64,000 bases of DNA from Bordetella genomosp. 5 (GCF_002261475.1 NZ_NEVN01000002.1:62001-126000), one strand, 5' to 3'. Positions 1-8,225 are shown, numbered from the stretch's first letter. The notes: a model not told the origin generated them from the sequence alone. Program-made: numbers and translations.

Positions 1-611
1 TCGCACCCTTTACGCCGAGCGCCCGTGGCCACGCCGTGCGTGCGCCGGACCGCCTCGCCGCGCAGGCCATGACCGCGCATCTGCTCGGGCTGGGCCACCG
101 GCGCATCGGCTTCGTGCGGGGCCACACCGACCATGGCGTCATGCACGAAAGGCTTCATGGCTATCGCGATGCGTTGGACGACGCGGGCGTGGCGGCGGAC
201 GAGTCCCTGATCGAGGCGGGGTCGAACACCTTCGAGTCCGGGGTGCAGGCCGGCCGCCGGCTGCTGGCCCGGGCGGCACGGCCCAGCGCCATTTTCGCGA
301 GCAACGACGAGATGGCGGCGGGCGTGCTGTACGCCGCGCACGCGCTGGGCATCGACGTGCCCGCGGCGCTGTCCGTGGCGGGTTGCGACGACACGCCGAT
401 ATCGCGCCAGACCTGGCCCGCGCTCTCGAGCGTGCGGCTGCCGGTGCGCGAAATGGCGCGCGCGGCCGTGGAGCAGCTCGTCGCGCGGGGCGCGCCGGTG
501 CCGGCGGCCCGGCTCGACTACGCGCTGGTGCCGCGCGAATCCACCGCGCCCGCGGCGGCGCGGCGCTCGAGCCCGCCGGCCAGGACGTTCGCCGACGCGC
601 TCGACGCTTAG
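1..611 (+). CDS. LacI-family transcriptional regulator, C-terminal part (5' truncated)
   Basis: The reading frame is open from the first bases of the window, so the gene starts upstream; an internal GTG at 36 is probably not the real start. The visible 202 residues form the periplasmic-binding-protein-like effector domain of LacI/GalR repressors, with the hallmark segments GHRRIGFVRG, FASNDEMAAGVLYAAHALGI and VAGCDDTPISRQTWPALSSV near the C-terminus. The helix-turn-helix is outside the window. The gene converges on a lactonase gene 10 bp away, which fits control of a sugar or sugar-acid pathway. The effector cannot be read from the sequence. Confidence 0.9.
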   Translation, partial: APFTPSARGHAVRAPDRLAAQAMTAHLLGLGHRRIGFVRGHTDHGVMHERLHGYRDALDDAGVAADESLIEAGSNTFESGVQAGRRLLARAARPSAIFASNDEMAAGVLYAAHALGIDVPAALSVAGCDDTPISRQTWPALSSVRLPVREMARAAVEQLVARGAPVPAARLDYALVPRESTAPAAARRSSPPARTFADALDA

Positions 612-621
612 GCTCGGGCGC

Positions 622-1695
622 TCAGCGCGAGGCGGGCAAGGGGCAGAGGCAGGCGGGCGAGGCCAGGTCGAGGCTTGCGCCCGCGCGCAGCTCGCCCTCG
701 GCCCCCACCGCATGGACGACGATGCGATCGTCGTCCTGCAAGCCCGCCAGCAGAAACCGGCCATCCGGCGTGAGGGCGATATCGCGGGGCGTGCGGCCAC
801 CGGCGTCGTACCAGCGCGGCGCACCCGGCAGGCCGTCCTTGTCCAGAGGCCAGCACACGATCGTGTCGGCGCCCCGCACGCTGGCGTAGAGCCAGCGGCC
901 GCCGGGGTGCAGACGCAGCGCGGCCGCCAGCGCCGATCCCTGCGCTGGTGCGGCGCCGTTCTTCCTGTCATTCGTGCCCGGCAAGGCCGGCACCGAGGCC
1001 AGCGCCTGTGCGCTCTCGCCGGCGAGGTCGTGCACCGCCAGGGTATTGTCCAGCTCGTTGATCACGTACAGCCGGGTTCCGTTCACGACCGCATGCCGCG
1101 GCCCGGCGCCGGGCGTCACCGCATACGCACGGCGCGGTGCGCCGTCGCCGTCGAGCGCGTGATGCGTGACGCGATCCGCGCCCAGATCGCAGGCCACGAT
1201 GCCATCGCCCGCCGGGATCGCGCAATGCAGATGCGCCGCCTCCTGGCGGCTGCGTTCGGGGCCGCTGCCCAGCGCCTGATACTGCCAGGCGGGGCCGGCG
1301 GGCATGCCGTCAGCGTCGAGCCGCAGGCACAGCAGCTCGCCCGAGCCGTAATGCGAAATGCACAGCCGCCGCGCGGGGGCATGCAGCGAGACATGGCAGG
1401 GATCGGCGCCCGCCAGCGGCAAGCGTTGCAGCAGACGGGGCGCCGCTGCGCCGGCGTCGAGCGCATAGACGCCGAGTTCGGCGTCGCGGGCGCGTTCGCT
1501 CACGGCATAGAGCCGCGTGCCGGTGGGGTCGGCGCAGAGATAGGACGGGTTGGCGAGGCTGCCCTCGTGGCCGAGCGCGTGGGGCACGCCGTCACTGTCG
1601 ATGGCGATCAGATGAATGCCGAGCCCGTGTCCCGCCACATGGGCGAGGTGCTGGGTATAGGTGCCCACGGCGAGGCGATGCGTGGCGGTCGTCAT
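622..1695 (-). CDS. Lactonase family protein (6-phosphogluconolactonase-type beta-propeller)
   Basis: This 357-residue protein matches the seven-bladed propeller lactonase family (Pgl/YbhE type), whose members hydrolyse 6-phosphogluconolactone or related sugar lactones in the cytosol. Repeated blade motifs are visible: NPSYLCADPTGTRLYAVSE, GPRHAVVNGTRLYVINE, LHPGGRWLYASVRGADTI and TPRDIALTPDGRFLLAG. Length is normal for the family and there is no signal peptide. It starts at an ATG and stands alone on the minus strand, converging with the LacI-type regulator. The exact lactone is not known; some relatives act on other sugar-acid lactones. Confidence 0.85.
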   Translation of the reverse strand: MTTATHRLAVGTYTQHLAHVAGHGLGIHLIAIDSDGVPHALGHEGSLANPSYLCADPTGTRLYAVSERARDAELGVYALDAGAAAPRLLQRLPLAGADPCHVSLHAPARRLCISHYGSGELLCLRLDADGMPAGPAWQYQALGSGPERSRQEAAHLHCAIPAGDGIVACDLGADRVTHHALDGDGAPRRAYAVTPGAGPRHAVVNGTRLYVINELDNTLAVHDLAGESAQALASVPALPGTNDRKNGAAPAQGSALAAALRLHPGGRWLYASVRGADTIVCWPLDKDGLPGAPRWYDAGGRTPRDIALTPDGRFLLAGLQDDDRIVVHAVGAEGELRAGASLDLASPACLCPLPASR

Positions 1696-1810
1696 GGCGT
1701 CTCCGGAAGGGTCCGCGCGCGCCGCCTGCGGCAGCCGGGGCGGGGCGCACGATACGAGTGTGCCCCTTCAGCATGCCGCATGCCATAGCCCCGCGGGGCG
1801 GGCCGCCCGA

Positions 1811-2293
1811 TTACTTGAAGCGCGCGGCGTTGTCCTGCAGCGCGGTATCGGCGCATTGCGCGTCGAAATGTCCGCCCGGGGCACCGGCCACGCCGATCGC
1901 GCCGATCACCGCGTCGCCCGCCTTGACCGGCACGCCGCCGCCCAGCAACAGGAAGCCGGGAATGTCGGTGAGGTTGGCCGCGCCGGGGTTCTTCTGCGCG
2001 TTCTCCATCATGGCGAGCGTGGGCGCCTTGGCCGAGGCCGAGGTGAACGCCTTGGCGCGGCTGGCTTCCACGGTGTGCGAGCCCGCGTTGTCTGCGCGCG
2101 ACAGCGCCTTCAGCACGCCGGCGCGGTCCACCACCGCGGCGCTGACGTTGTAGCCCTTGGCCTGGCAGGCAGCGACGGCGGCGTCGGCAATGTGGCGGGC
2201 GTCTTCGAGCGAGATGTTTTTCTCGGTGAGTACGGCGGCGTGAGCGGTGCCGGAGAGCGCCAGGGCGGCGAGCAACAGAGAGCGTTTGAGCAT
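1811..2293 (-). CDS. Exported DUF336 (GlcG/HbpS-type) heme-binding-like protein
   Basis: The 160-residue product has a clear signal peptide (MLKRSLLLAALALSGTAHA, cleavage after about residue 20) followed by a complete DUF336 domain, including the conserved GGVPVKAGDAVIGAIGVAG stretch. I start it at the ATG at 2293 because AAGGA lies 8 nt upstream and the signal peptide begins there; an upstream in-frame extension adds 13 unlikely residues. DUF336 proteins include Streptomyces HbpS, a secreted heme-binding protein that modulates the SenS kinase. Here the gene lies directly downstream of a sensor kinase/regulator operon and behind a copy of the same palindrome. Heme binding is inferred from the family, not seen. 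Confidence 0.85.
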   Translation of the reverse strand: MLKRSLLLAALALSGTAHAAVLTEKNISLEDARHIADAAVAACQAKGYNVSAAVVDRAGVLKALSRADNAGSHTVEASRAKAFTSASAKAPTLAMMENAQKNPGAANLTDIPGFLLLGGGVPVKAGDAVIGAIGVAGAPGGHFDAQCADTALQDNAARFK

Positions 2294-2369
2294 GGAATTC
2301 GTCCTTGAAGAAAGAGATTCCAGCTTAGGCAAGCGGCCTCGAGGCCGGTATTCGCCCGGCTACGGATGG

Positions 2370-2391
2370 GCCTCCGTAGCGCTACGGAGGC
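2370..2391. promoter_or_regulatory. Perfect 22-bp palindrome (copy A), probable response-regulator operator
   Basis: Half-site GCCTCCGTAGC is followed without spacer by its exact reverse complement. An identical copy lies at 4498-4519, and identity between the copies extends to 25 bp (2370-2394 and 4498-4522). A further half-site GCTACGGA lies at 2359-2366, towards the DUF336 gene. The site begins 77 bp upstream of the DUF336 start codon and overlaps the stop codon of the response regulator. Two exact copies, each upstream of one minus-strand unit, suggest the binding site of the LuxR-type regulator encoded between them. Confidence 0.7.
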
Positions 2392-3026
2392 GGCGCGGCG
2401 CCGTCGTCCAGCAAGAGCGCATATTGCCGGATCAGATGCGCCAGCGTGCTCACCTCGAGCTTGCCGAACACATTGGCGCGATAGGTCTCGACCGTGCGCG
2501 GCGAGAGCGCGAGGGCGCGCGCGATTTCCTTGTTGGCCCAGCCCTGCACGACATGCCGCGCCACCTCGTGCTCGCGGGACGAGAGGCGCTCGAGCCGTGC
2601 GCGCGCGGCCTGTGTCACGGCGGCGCGCTCGCGGCTGGCGACGTGGCCGCGCACGGCGGCCTGCACCGCATCCAGAAAGACGTCGTCGTCGACCGGCTTC
2701 TGCAGGAACTCGATCGCGCCGCCCTTGAACGCCCGGCGGCAGAGATCGACGTTGGCATGGCCGGTGAGCATGACCACGGGCAGATCGCAGTGCTCGGCCA
2801 GCCGTGCCAGCACATCGAGGCCGCTGATGCCCGGCATGCGGATATCGAGCACGACGCAGCCGATCGCCTGTGTCAGCGGCTGGGCCAGGAACGCCAGCGG
2901 ATCCGCGTGGCTGCTGCTGCGCAGACCGACGCTGCGCAGCAGCAGCGCGAGCGCGTCGCGTACCGCGTCATCGTCGTCCACCAGATACACGACCGGGGCG
3001 AGGGGAGGGCTGGTATCGGGAATCAA
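2382..3026 (-). CDS. FixJ/NarL-type response regulator
   Basis: This 214-residue two-domain regulator has a receiver domain with an acidic cluster (residues 17-20), phospho-acceptor D61 in VVLDIRMPG, T88 in VMLTGH and K110 in FLQKP. A LuxR-type helix-turn-helix follows at about 148-205 (SREHEVARHVVQGWANKEIA, then SPRTVETYRANV). The start is a TTG that overlaps the kinase stop codon as TTGA, with GGAG 8 nt upstream; a GTG 36 nt further in is a weaker alternative. Coupling to the kinase shows they form one two-component pair. Its likely DNA target is the duplicated palindrome at 2370 and 4498. Confidence 0.92.
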   Translation of the reverse strand: MIPDTSPPLAPVVYLVDDDDAVRDALALLLRSVGLRSSSHADPLAFLAQPLTQAIGCVVLDIRMPGISGLDVLARLAEHCDLPVVMLTGHANVDLCRRAFKGGAIEFLQKPVDDDVFLDAVQAAVRGHVASRERAAVTQAARARLERLSSREHEVARHVVQGWANKEIARALALSPRTVETYRANVFGKLEVSTLAHLIRQYALLLDDGAAPPP

Positions 3027-4462
3027 GCGGCGCGCTCCAGGGGCAGGCTGAGTGTGAAGCAGGCGCCGCCTTCGGGCAGATTGCGGGCCTGCATGCGGCC
3101 GTCCATCGAGCCCGCGAGCGTGTCGCACAGGGTCAGCCCGAGGCCCATGCCGCTGTCGCGCGTGGTGTAGAAGGGCTCGAACAGGTGCGGCAGATGCTCC
3201 GGCGCGATGCCCGGACCGTTGTCGCTCACGCTGAAGTGGTAGTAGCCGTTTTCGCTGTGACCTCGGACGCGGATCCGGCGCGGCCCCGGCACGGCGGCGA
3301 GCGCGGTCAGGGCGTTGTTGACCAGGTTGTGCAGGATCTGCTCGACCGCCACCGGATCGCCGAGCGGCCGCGCGGCCGGGCTGTCGTTGGTCCAGTTCAG
3401 GGCCACTTCGTGCCGCGCCAGCTCGGGCTCGCTCAGAAAGCACAGGCTGGCCACGAGCGCGTCGGGCGCCAGCGGCACCCGCGTGGCGGCGTTGCCCGGG
3501 CCCACCATCGCGCGCAGGCGCTCGATGATGTCGGCCGCGCGCCGGGCCTGCTGCGCGCTCGCCCGCAGCGCCTGACGCACGGCGGGCAGTTCGTCGGGAT
3601 CGTCGAGCAGGCGCTCGGCGGCGCGGTTCTGCGCCAGGATGGCCGTGAGCGGCTGGTTCAGCTCGTGCGCGATGCCGGCCGCCATTTCGCCCAGCGTGTT
3701 CAGCCGGGCCAGCGCGGCCATGCGGGCCTGTTCGGCCTGGCGCCGCGCCTGGCGCCGGCTGTGCTGCCAGTAGCGCGCGGCCGCCACGATGAGCCCGCTG
3801 GCGCCGAGCCAGACCGCCCATTCGAACCACGGCCAGTCGGCGGGCGCGAGGCGCCGCTGCGCCTGCATCAGGAAGGGCTGACTGGCCGAGCCCAGCGGCT
3901 TGCTCACCTGCAGCAGCGGCCCGATCGAGGAGGGCGCGCCGGGAGCGGTGTACAGCACCAGATCCGGTTCGTGCACGTCGAGCGTGAGGCGGCCCAGGGC
4001 GGGCGCGACGTCGGCGGTGGGCAACAGCCGGCGGGCGTCGATCCGCATGCTCCAGGACGACGGGGCCACCAGCCAATACTGCGCCGCGTCGATCGGCAAG
4101 GTCACGGCATGGCCGCGGGCGCGGGCTTGTGCCAGGGCCTGCCTCAGCCCGTCGGGCTCGGGCTCGCTGCCCTGCCAGCCTTGCGGCGAGAGCCAGCCGA
4201 GCGCCAGCAGCTCGGCGAGCGCCGGTTGCAGGCTCGGCAGGAGGCGGTCGGGCGCGGGCGGATGCGAGAGCGCCGCGAGGGTCGCGAGCACGGCCTCGTG
4301 CTGCACGGCTTTCTGGCTGAGCAGGCGATGGGCGATGCTGGCACCCTGGGCGAAGCGGTCGCGCTGCGCCACGTAGTCCTGGCGCGCCAGCCACAGGATG
4401 CCGGCCAGGTAGAGCAGCGCCCACGCACCGGCCGTGCGCCAGCGGATAGAGGGGAGGGTCAC
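3023..4462 (-). CDS. Membrane sensor histidine kinase
   Basis: The 479-residue kinase has transmembrane helices at about 11-26 and 212-232 enclosing a periplasmic sensor region of roughly 180 residues that I do not recognise. The cytoplasmic part has the H-box GEMAAGIAHELNQPLTAI with H266, the N-box NLVNNALTAL, the G1 box DNGPGI and the G2 box GMGLGL, so it should be active. The H-box type is that of FixL/TodS-like kinases, but no PAS domain is present. The stop codon overlaps the TTG start of the response regulator. A palindrome at 4498-4519 lies 36 bp upstream of the start, suggesting autoregulation. Confidence 0.92.
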   Translation of the reverse strand: MTLPSIRWRTAGAWALLYLAGILWLARQDYVAQRDRFAQGASIAHRLLSQKAVQHEAVLATLAALSHPPAPDRLLPSLQPALAELLALGWLSPQGWQGSEPEPDGLRQALAQARARGHAVTLPIDAAQYWLVAPSSWSMRIDARRLLPTADVAPALGRLTLDVHEPDLVLYTAPGAPSSIGPLLQVSKPLGSASQPFLMQAQRRLAPADWPWFEWAVWLGASGLIVAAARYWQHSRRQARRQAEQARMAALARLNTLGEMAAGIAHELNQPLTAILAQNRAAERLLDDPDELPAVRQALRASAQQARRAADIIERLRAMVGPGNAATRVPLAPDALVASLCFLSEPELARHEVALNWTNDSPAARPLGDPVAVEQILHNLVNNALTALAAVPGPRRIRVRGHSENGYYHFSVSDNGPGIAPEHLPHLFEPFYTTRDSGMGLGLTLCDTLAGSMDGRMQARNLPEGGACFTLSLPLERAA

Positions 4463-4497
4463 GATGGGGCCATTATCGCAGGCCCATCCCGCCGGGC

Positions 4498-4519
4498 GCC
4501 TCCGTAGCGCTACGGAGGC
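4498..4519. promoter_or_regulatory. Perfect 22-bp palindrome (copy B), probable response-regulator operator
   Basis: This is an exact copy of the palindrome at 2370-2391, including the flanking bases GGC on the right. It lies 36 bp upstream of the sensor-kinase start (minus strand) and 81 bp upstream of the plus-strand Cys-rich gene at 4600, so it could control both directions. A separate small palindrome GTGGGCCCAC lies at 4533-4542. Confidence 0.7.
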
Positions 4520-4599
4520 GGCTTGGATAAATGTGGGCCCACCCCTACACTTTGTGTTTTGGACGGCGCGTCCGTCCTCGCCTTCTTTGCATGCCGACC

Positions 4600-5001
4600 A
4601 TGGATCTGCCGTTTCCGATACGCCAGGAGTGTCCGCCCGGCGCCTGTGATTGCGAGCGCGAGCGGCTGCTGGCCGAGCCCGGCGCCGACCTGCGCATCCT
4701 GCGGCTCACGCGCGACGAAGAAAAGCGGCTGATCCAGCGCATCGAGGCCGCCGATTCGCTCAGCGAGCTGCGCCGTCTGGGCGGCAAGATGGAAGCGCTG
4801 CTCGGCCTGGTGGTGCGCTTCGCGCCCGGGCCCAACGAAGTGCGCACGGTGCGCGGCATCGTGATCGACGTCGAGGCCTGTCCGGGCCTGTGCCGCAAGA
4901 CCCGCCAGACCATCCCGGCGGCGATCCGCCGCTGCCTCGATGCGCGCCCCGAAATCGTCTACGAACTGCTCAACGAACACGATCTGCTGCGCGACGCCTG
5001 A
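4600..5001 (+). CDS. Conserved hypothetical Cys-rich small protein
   Basis: This is a 133-residue soluble protein of unknown function. It has a Cys cluster near the N-terminus (CPPGACDC, a C-x4-C-x-C pattern starting at residue 11) and a second pair, ACPGLC, in the middle, which could bind a metal or Fe-S cluster. The rest is helical and basic, ending in a region rich in Arg, Glu and Leu. The start is uncertain: ATGs at 4591 and 4600 are both possible and neither has a strong ribosome binding site. The gene is divergent from the sensor kinase and shares the intergenic palindrome. Confidence 0.7.
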   Translation: MDLPFPIRQECPPGACDCERERLLAEPGADLRILRLTRDEEKRLIQRIEAADSLSELRRLGGKMEALLGLVVRFAPGPNEVRTVRGIVIDVEACPGLCRKTRQTIPAAIRRCLDARPEIVYELLNEHDLLRDA

Positions 5002-5021
5002 GGCGCGCATGTGCTGCCGGT

Positions 5022-5052
5022 ATGGCCTATGTGAAATATAGGCATGGCCTAT
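5022..5052. promoter_or_regulatory. LysR-type operator candidate upstream of the amidohydrolase gene
   Basis: Two 9-bp direct repeats ATGGCCTAT at 5022-5030 and 5044-5052 are spaced 22 bp apart, about two helical turns. Overlapping the first is a dyad CCTAT-N7-ATAGG (5026-5042) that contains the T-N11-A pattern typical of LysR binding sites. It lies about 100 bp upstream of the amidohydrolase start, whose LysR gene follows downstream. Confidence 0.5.
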
Positions 5053-5141
5053 TGGTGAATGGCACGTCCCACCCCTAGAATGCCCTGCACAGGCCGGGCA
5101 TCTGTCCCGGCACGACAACCAGGAATACAAGGGGTTTTGCC

Positions 5142-6386
5142 ATGACGCTGTCCGCCACCACGCGCATCAACATGCCGCGCTATCTCGAAACGCTCGACAC
5201 CTCGTCGGGCATCGGCGTGGGGCGCGAAAACGGCCTGGCCCGCCTGGCCCTCACCGACGCCGACCGCGACATGCGCGATCAGTTCGTGCAATGGTGCCGC
5301 GATGCCGGCCTGACCGTGCGGGTGGACGCCGTGGGCAACATCTTCGGCCGCCGCGAAGGCCGCGAGGACCTGCCGCCCGTGATGATCGGCAGCCACCTCG
5401 ACACCCAGGCCAACGGCGGACGCTTCGACGGCATCGTGGGCGTGCTGGGCGCGCTCGAAGTGGTGCGCACGCTCAACGATCTGGGCATCACCACGCGCCG
5501 CCCGATCGAGATCGTCGACTGGACCAACGAAGAGGGCAGCCGTTTCTCGCCGCCGATGATGGCCTCGGGCTGCTTCGTGGGCGCCTACGAGCTCGACTGG
5601 GCCTACGCGCGCCGCTCCGACGATGGCCCGACCTTCGGCGAAGAGCTCGAGCGCATCGGCTACAAGGGCGACACCCCGGTCGGTCAGTGCGACGTCGACG
5701 CCTATTTCGAACTGCACATCGAGCAGGGCGATCTGCTGGGCAAGGCCAACAAGCAGGTCGGCGTGGTCACGCATGGCTATAGCTCGCACGGCGTGCTGGT
5801 CGAGTTTCGCGGCGAGACCGCGCATGCCGGCCCCTGGCCGATGGCCAAGCGCCGCAACGCCCTGGTGGCCGCCGCGCGCATGCTGACCGAGGTGGACGAC
5901 ATCGGCTGGGAGTTCGTCGGTACGGGCGGCAAGGCCACGGCCTCGCGTCTCGTCGCCTGGCCCAACAAGGCGGGCATTCTGTCCGACTGGGCGGAGGCCA
6001 TCGGCGACGTGCGCCACGAAAGCCCCGAGGCGGCCGAGGCGATGCGCGACAAGATGCTGCGCGGCGTGGCGCAGGCGGCCGCCAAGACGGGCTGCGACTA
6101 TCGCATCCTCGACCAGTGGCAGTGGGGCGGCTACATCTTCGACGACGCCATGGTGGGCATCGTGCGCGACAAGGTGCAGGCGCTGGGTTACAGCACCGCG
6201 GATCTGCCCAGCCAGGCCGGCCACGACGCGTATTTCATGGCGCAGAAATTCCCCACCGCCATGATCTTCACGCCCTGCCGCGATGGCATCACGCACAACA
6301 ACAACGAACTGGCGACGGCCGAGGACATCGAACCGGGTCTGAACGTGCTGCTGCACGCCGTGGTCGAGCGCGCGGACCGGGCTTGA
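5142..6386 (+). CDS. M20-family Zn-dependent amidohydrolase (N-carbamoyl-amino-acid hydrolase/ureidopropionase type)
   Basis: The 414-residue protein belongs to the hydantoinase/carbamoylase branch of M20 peptidases, which hydrolyse N-carbamoyl-L-amino acids, beta-ureidopropionate or allantoate to release ammonia and CO2. Metal-binding signatures are complete: GSHLDTQ (H85), GGRFDG (D96), NEEGSRF (E130/E131), FELHIEQG, and GITHNNNE near the end. There is no signal peptide, so it is cytoplasmic. AAGGGG lies 9 nt before the ATG. The gene is followed by a LysR regulator and then the tctB-tctA transporter, so a link to uptake of an organic acid or ureide is plausible. The substrate cannot be told from sequence. 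Confidence 0.9.
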   Translation: MTLSATTRINMPRYLETLDTSSGIGVGRENGLARLALTDADRDMRDQFVQWCRDAGLTVRVDAVGNIFGRREGREDLPPVMIGSHLDTQANGGRFDGIVGVLGALEVVRTLNDLGITTRRPIEIVDWTNEEGSRFSPPMMASGCFVGAYELDWAYARRSDDGPTFGEELERIGYKGDTPVGQCDVDAYFELHIEQGDLLGKANKQVGVVTHGYSSHGVLVEFRGETAHAGPWPMAKRRNALVAAARMLTEVDDIGWEFVGTGGKATASRLVAWPNKAGILSDWAEAIGDVRHESPEAAEAMRDKMLRGVAQAAAKTGCDYRILDQWQWGGYIFDDAMVGIVRDKVQALGYSTADLPSQAGHDAYFMAQKFPTAMIFTPCRDGITHNNNELATAEDIEPGLNVLLHAVVERADRA

Positions 6387-6457
6387 GCGGCACGCGCGGT
6401 GGTCTAATGGCGGGCAGGCGCGGCCAGTCTGGCGGCGCCGCTTCTTTGCCCGCCACC

Positions 6458-7396
6458 ATGGATCCCACGCTCAATTCACTCGACTGGAACCTGCTGCGCA
6501 CGTTCTTCGTGATCGTGGAGGCGCGCAGCCTCACGCAGGCCGCGCACGAGCTGGGCATCCGGCAGCCCTCGGTCACGCAGGCACTCAAGCGGCTCGAAGA
6601 GAGCCTGGGCTGCACGCTCATCGTGCGCGGCAGCCGGCGCTTCGAGCTCACGCGCCACGGCGAAATTCTCTATCGCGAGTGCGAGGTCATGATGCGCAGC
6701 GCGGCGCGCATCGGCGAGAAGCTCGCCGGCGCGCAGGGCGACATCACCGGCCTCTTGAAGCTGATGTTCATCACGGCGGTTCAGTACGAGCCGCTGGACC
6801 AGGCGCTCGCCCGCTTTCGTCAGCGCCACCCGTCGGTCAACATCGAGATCGAGATCGTCAGCAGTCCGCAGGCGATCCGCGCTGTGTCGCAGCGCATCGC
6901 GCCGCTGGCGCTCTGCCTGCTGGCGCAACCGATCGCGGGGCTGCGCTGCCGCTTCCTCATGCGCGAGGAGTTTGGCATCTATTGCGGTCCGACCCATCCG
7001 TGGTTCGGCCGCGACGACATCACCCTGGAACAGCTGCGCCAGGAGCCGCTGGTCGCATTCTCCGCGAGCAAGAAGGGCGGCGTCATGGAGCCGCTGCTCG
7101 CCCTGGGCGACGGCGCGGGCCTGGCGCGCCGCATCACCGGCAGCAGCACCGACATCGGTGCGGTGCTGCGCATGATCGTCGCCGGCGTCGGCATCGGCGT
7201 GCTGCCGTGCGCGGCCGCCGCGGCCGACGAGCAGGCCGGGCGCCTGTGGCGCTTCTCGCCGGCGGAACTGGCGCTGGGCGCCGACCTCTATCTCATCACG
7301 CATCCGGCACTCGTGCCGGAGCCCGCCGAAGCGCGCTTTCTCGAGATTTTCGACGACTGCATCGCCGCCGCGGCGGGCGACCCCCACAGCGGCTGA
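6458..7396 (+). CDS. LysR-family transcriptional regulator
   Basis: The 312-residue protein has a typical N-terminal winged helix (LDWNLLRTFFVIVEARSLTQ, then IRQPSVTQALKRLEESLG) and a C-terminal effector domain ending in LVPEPAEARFLEIFDDC. An in-frame ATG at 6408 would add 17 low-quality residues; 6458 is preferred. It lies between the amidohydrolase and tctBA, all on the plus strand, and is the natural candidate to bind the dyad at 5026-5042. Its helix-turn-helix resembles that of the LysR at 47212, suggesting paralogues. Confidence 0.88.
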   Translation: MDPTLNSLDWNLLRTFFVIVEARSLTQAAHELGIRQPSVTQALKRLEESLGCTLIVRGSRRFELTRHGEILYRECEVMMRSAARIGEKLAGAQGDITGLLKLMFITAVQYEPLDQALARFRQRHPSVNIEIEIVSSPQAIRAVSQRIAPLALCLLAQPIAGLRCRFLMREEFGIYCGPTHPWFGRDDITLEQLRQEPLVAFSASKKGGVMEPLLALGDGAGLARRITGSSTDIGAVLRMIVAGVGIGVLPCAAAAADEQAGRLWRFSPAELALGADLYLITHPALVPEPAEARFLEIFDDCIAAAAGDPHSG

Positions 7397-7751
7397 GCGC
7401 GCCGATCAGCATGCGCTGCGCACAGCGCGCGGCGCGTAAAAAGAGCCTCTCAGAAAGTGTGCTACGCGCGCACGCCGTCGTGCGCGTGTCCGCACGCGCA
7501 GTCGCGCGCGCGCCTGTGCGCTATACCGATGGTTGTGCATGCAACCAAATTGAAAGCTTTGTATTTCGGTGCGCGTGAGGACTCAGGGATTTCCCCATTT
7601 TTCGGCCTTTTTTGTTTCTGTACGCCGTTTTTCTGCATCAGTGAAAGGCGATCGCAAGTTTGAGTTCTTAGACTGCCGCTTCAGTCGAAAGTCAGCTTCG
7701 CTTAAGACCTGCGTCAGATAGAAGCATCGCCAAAACAAGGAGATTCGGGGT
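7397..7751. other. Gene-free leader upstream of tctB with inverted repeats
   Basis: About 355 bp with no credible gene. The left part is an alternating G/C-rich stretch (roughly 7463-7522). It contains a strong inverted repeat TGCGCGTG-TCCG-CACGCGCA at 7481-7500 and a weaker dyad GGTTG-N6-CAACC at 7531-7546. The right part (7541-7740) is clearly more AT-rich and probably holds the tctBA promoter, although I cannot assign -35/-10 boxes with confidence. Confidence 0.5.
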
Positions 7752-8222
7752 ATGCAGCCGGAAAAGGACGTCGTAAGACGCGAGTGGTGGGCCGGAGGGG
7801 CCATGGTCGTGCTGGGAGTGGCCGCGCTGGCCCAGGCAATGACCTACGAACTGGGTTCGCTGGCGCGCATGGGGCCGGGGCTGTTCCCCGCCATCCTCGG
7901 CGTGGTGCTGATCCTGCTGGGCGCGCTGATCGCCAAGCTGGCGACGTCGCCGTTGAACGCCGATGACGATCACGAGCCCGAGTCGGCGCCCGACTGGCGC
8001 GGCTGGGGTTGCATCGTGGGCGGCCTGCTCGCCTTCATCCTGGTGGGCAAGTACGGTGGCCTCGTGCCCGCCACGCTTGTCCTGGTATTCGTGTCCGCCC
8101 TGGGCGATCGTCAGCAGACGCTCAAAGGCGCTGCGATTCTGTCGGTCGCCGTCACCCTGATCGGCGTGGTCGTGTTCTCTTGGGGCTTGCAGCTGCAATT
8201 CCCGCTGTTCCGTTGGGGTTGA
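7752..8222 (+). CDS. tctB: Tripartite tricarboxylate transporter small membrane subunit TctB
   Basis: This 156-residue protein has four predicted membrane helices (about residues 13-30, 39-62, 85-115 and 127-150) and the MGPGLFPAILGVVLILLG segment conserved in TctB. It is the small membrane subunit of Tct-type secondary transporters for citrate or other carboxylates. AAGGAG sits 9-10 nt before the ATG. The gene is followed after 3 bp by tctA. No TctC/Bug receptor gene is next to the pair; the nearest is at 59301. Confidence 0.92.
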   Translation: MQPEKDVVRREWWAGGAMVVLGVAALAQAMTYELGSLARMGPGLFPAILGVVLILLGALIAKLATSPLNADDDHEPESAPDWRGWGCIVGGLLAFILVGKYGGLVPATLVLVFVSALGDRQQTLKGAAILSVAVTLIGVVVFSWGLQLQFPLFRWG

Positions 8223-8225
8223 AGC

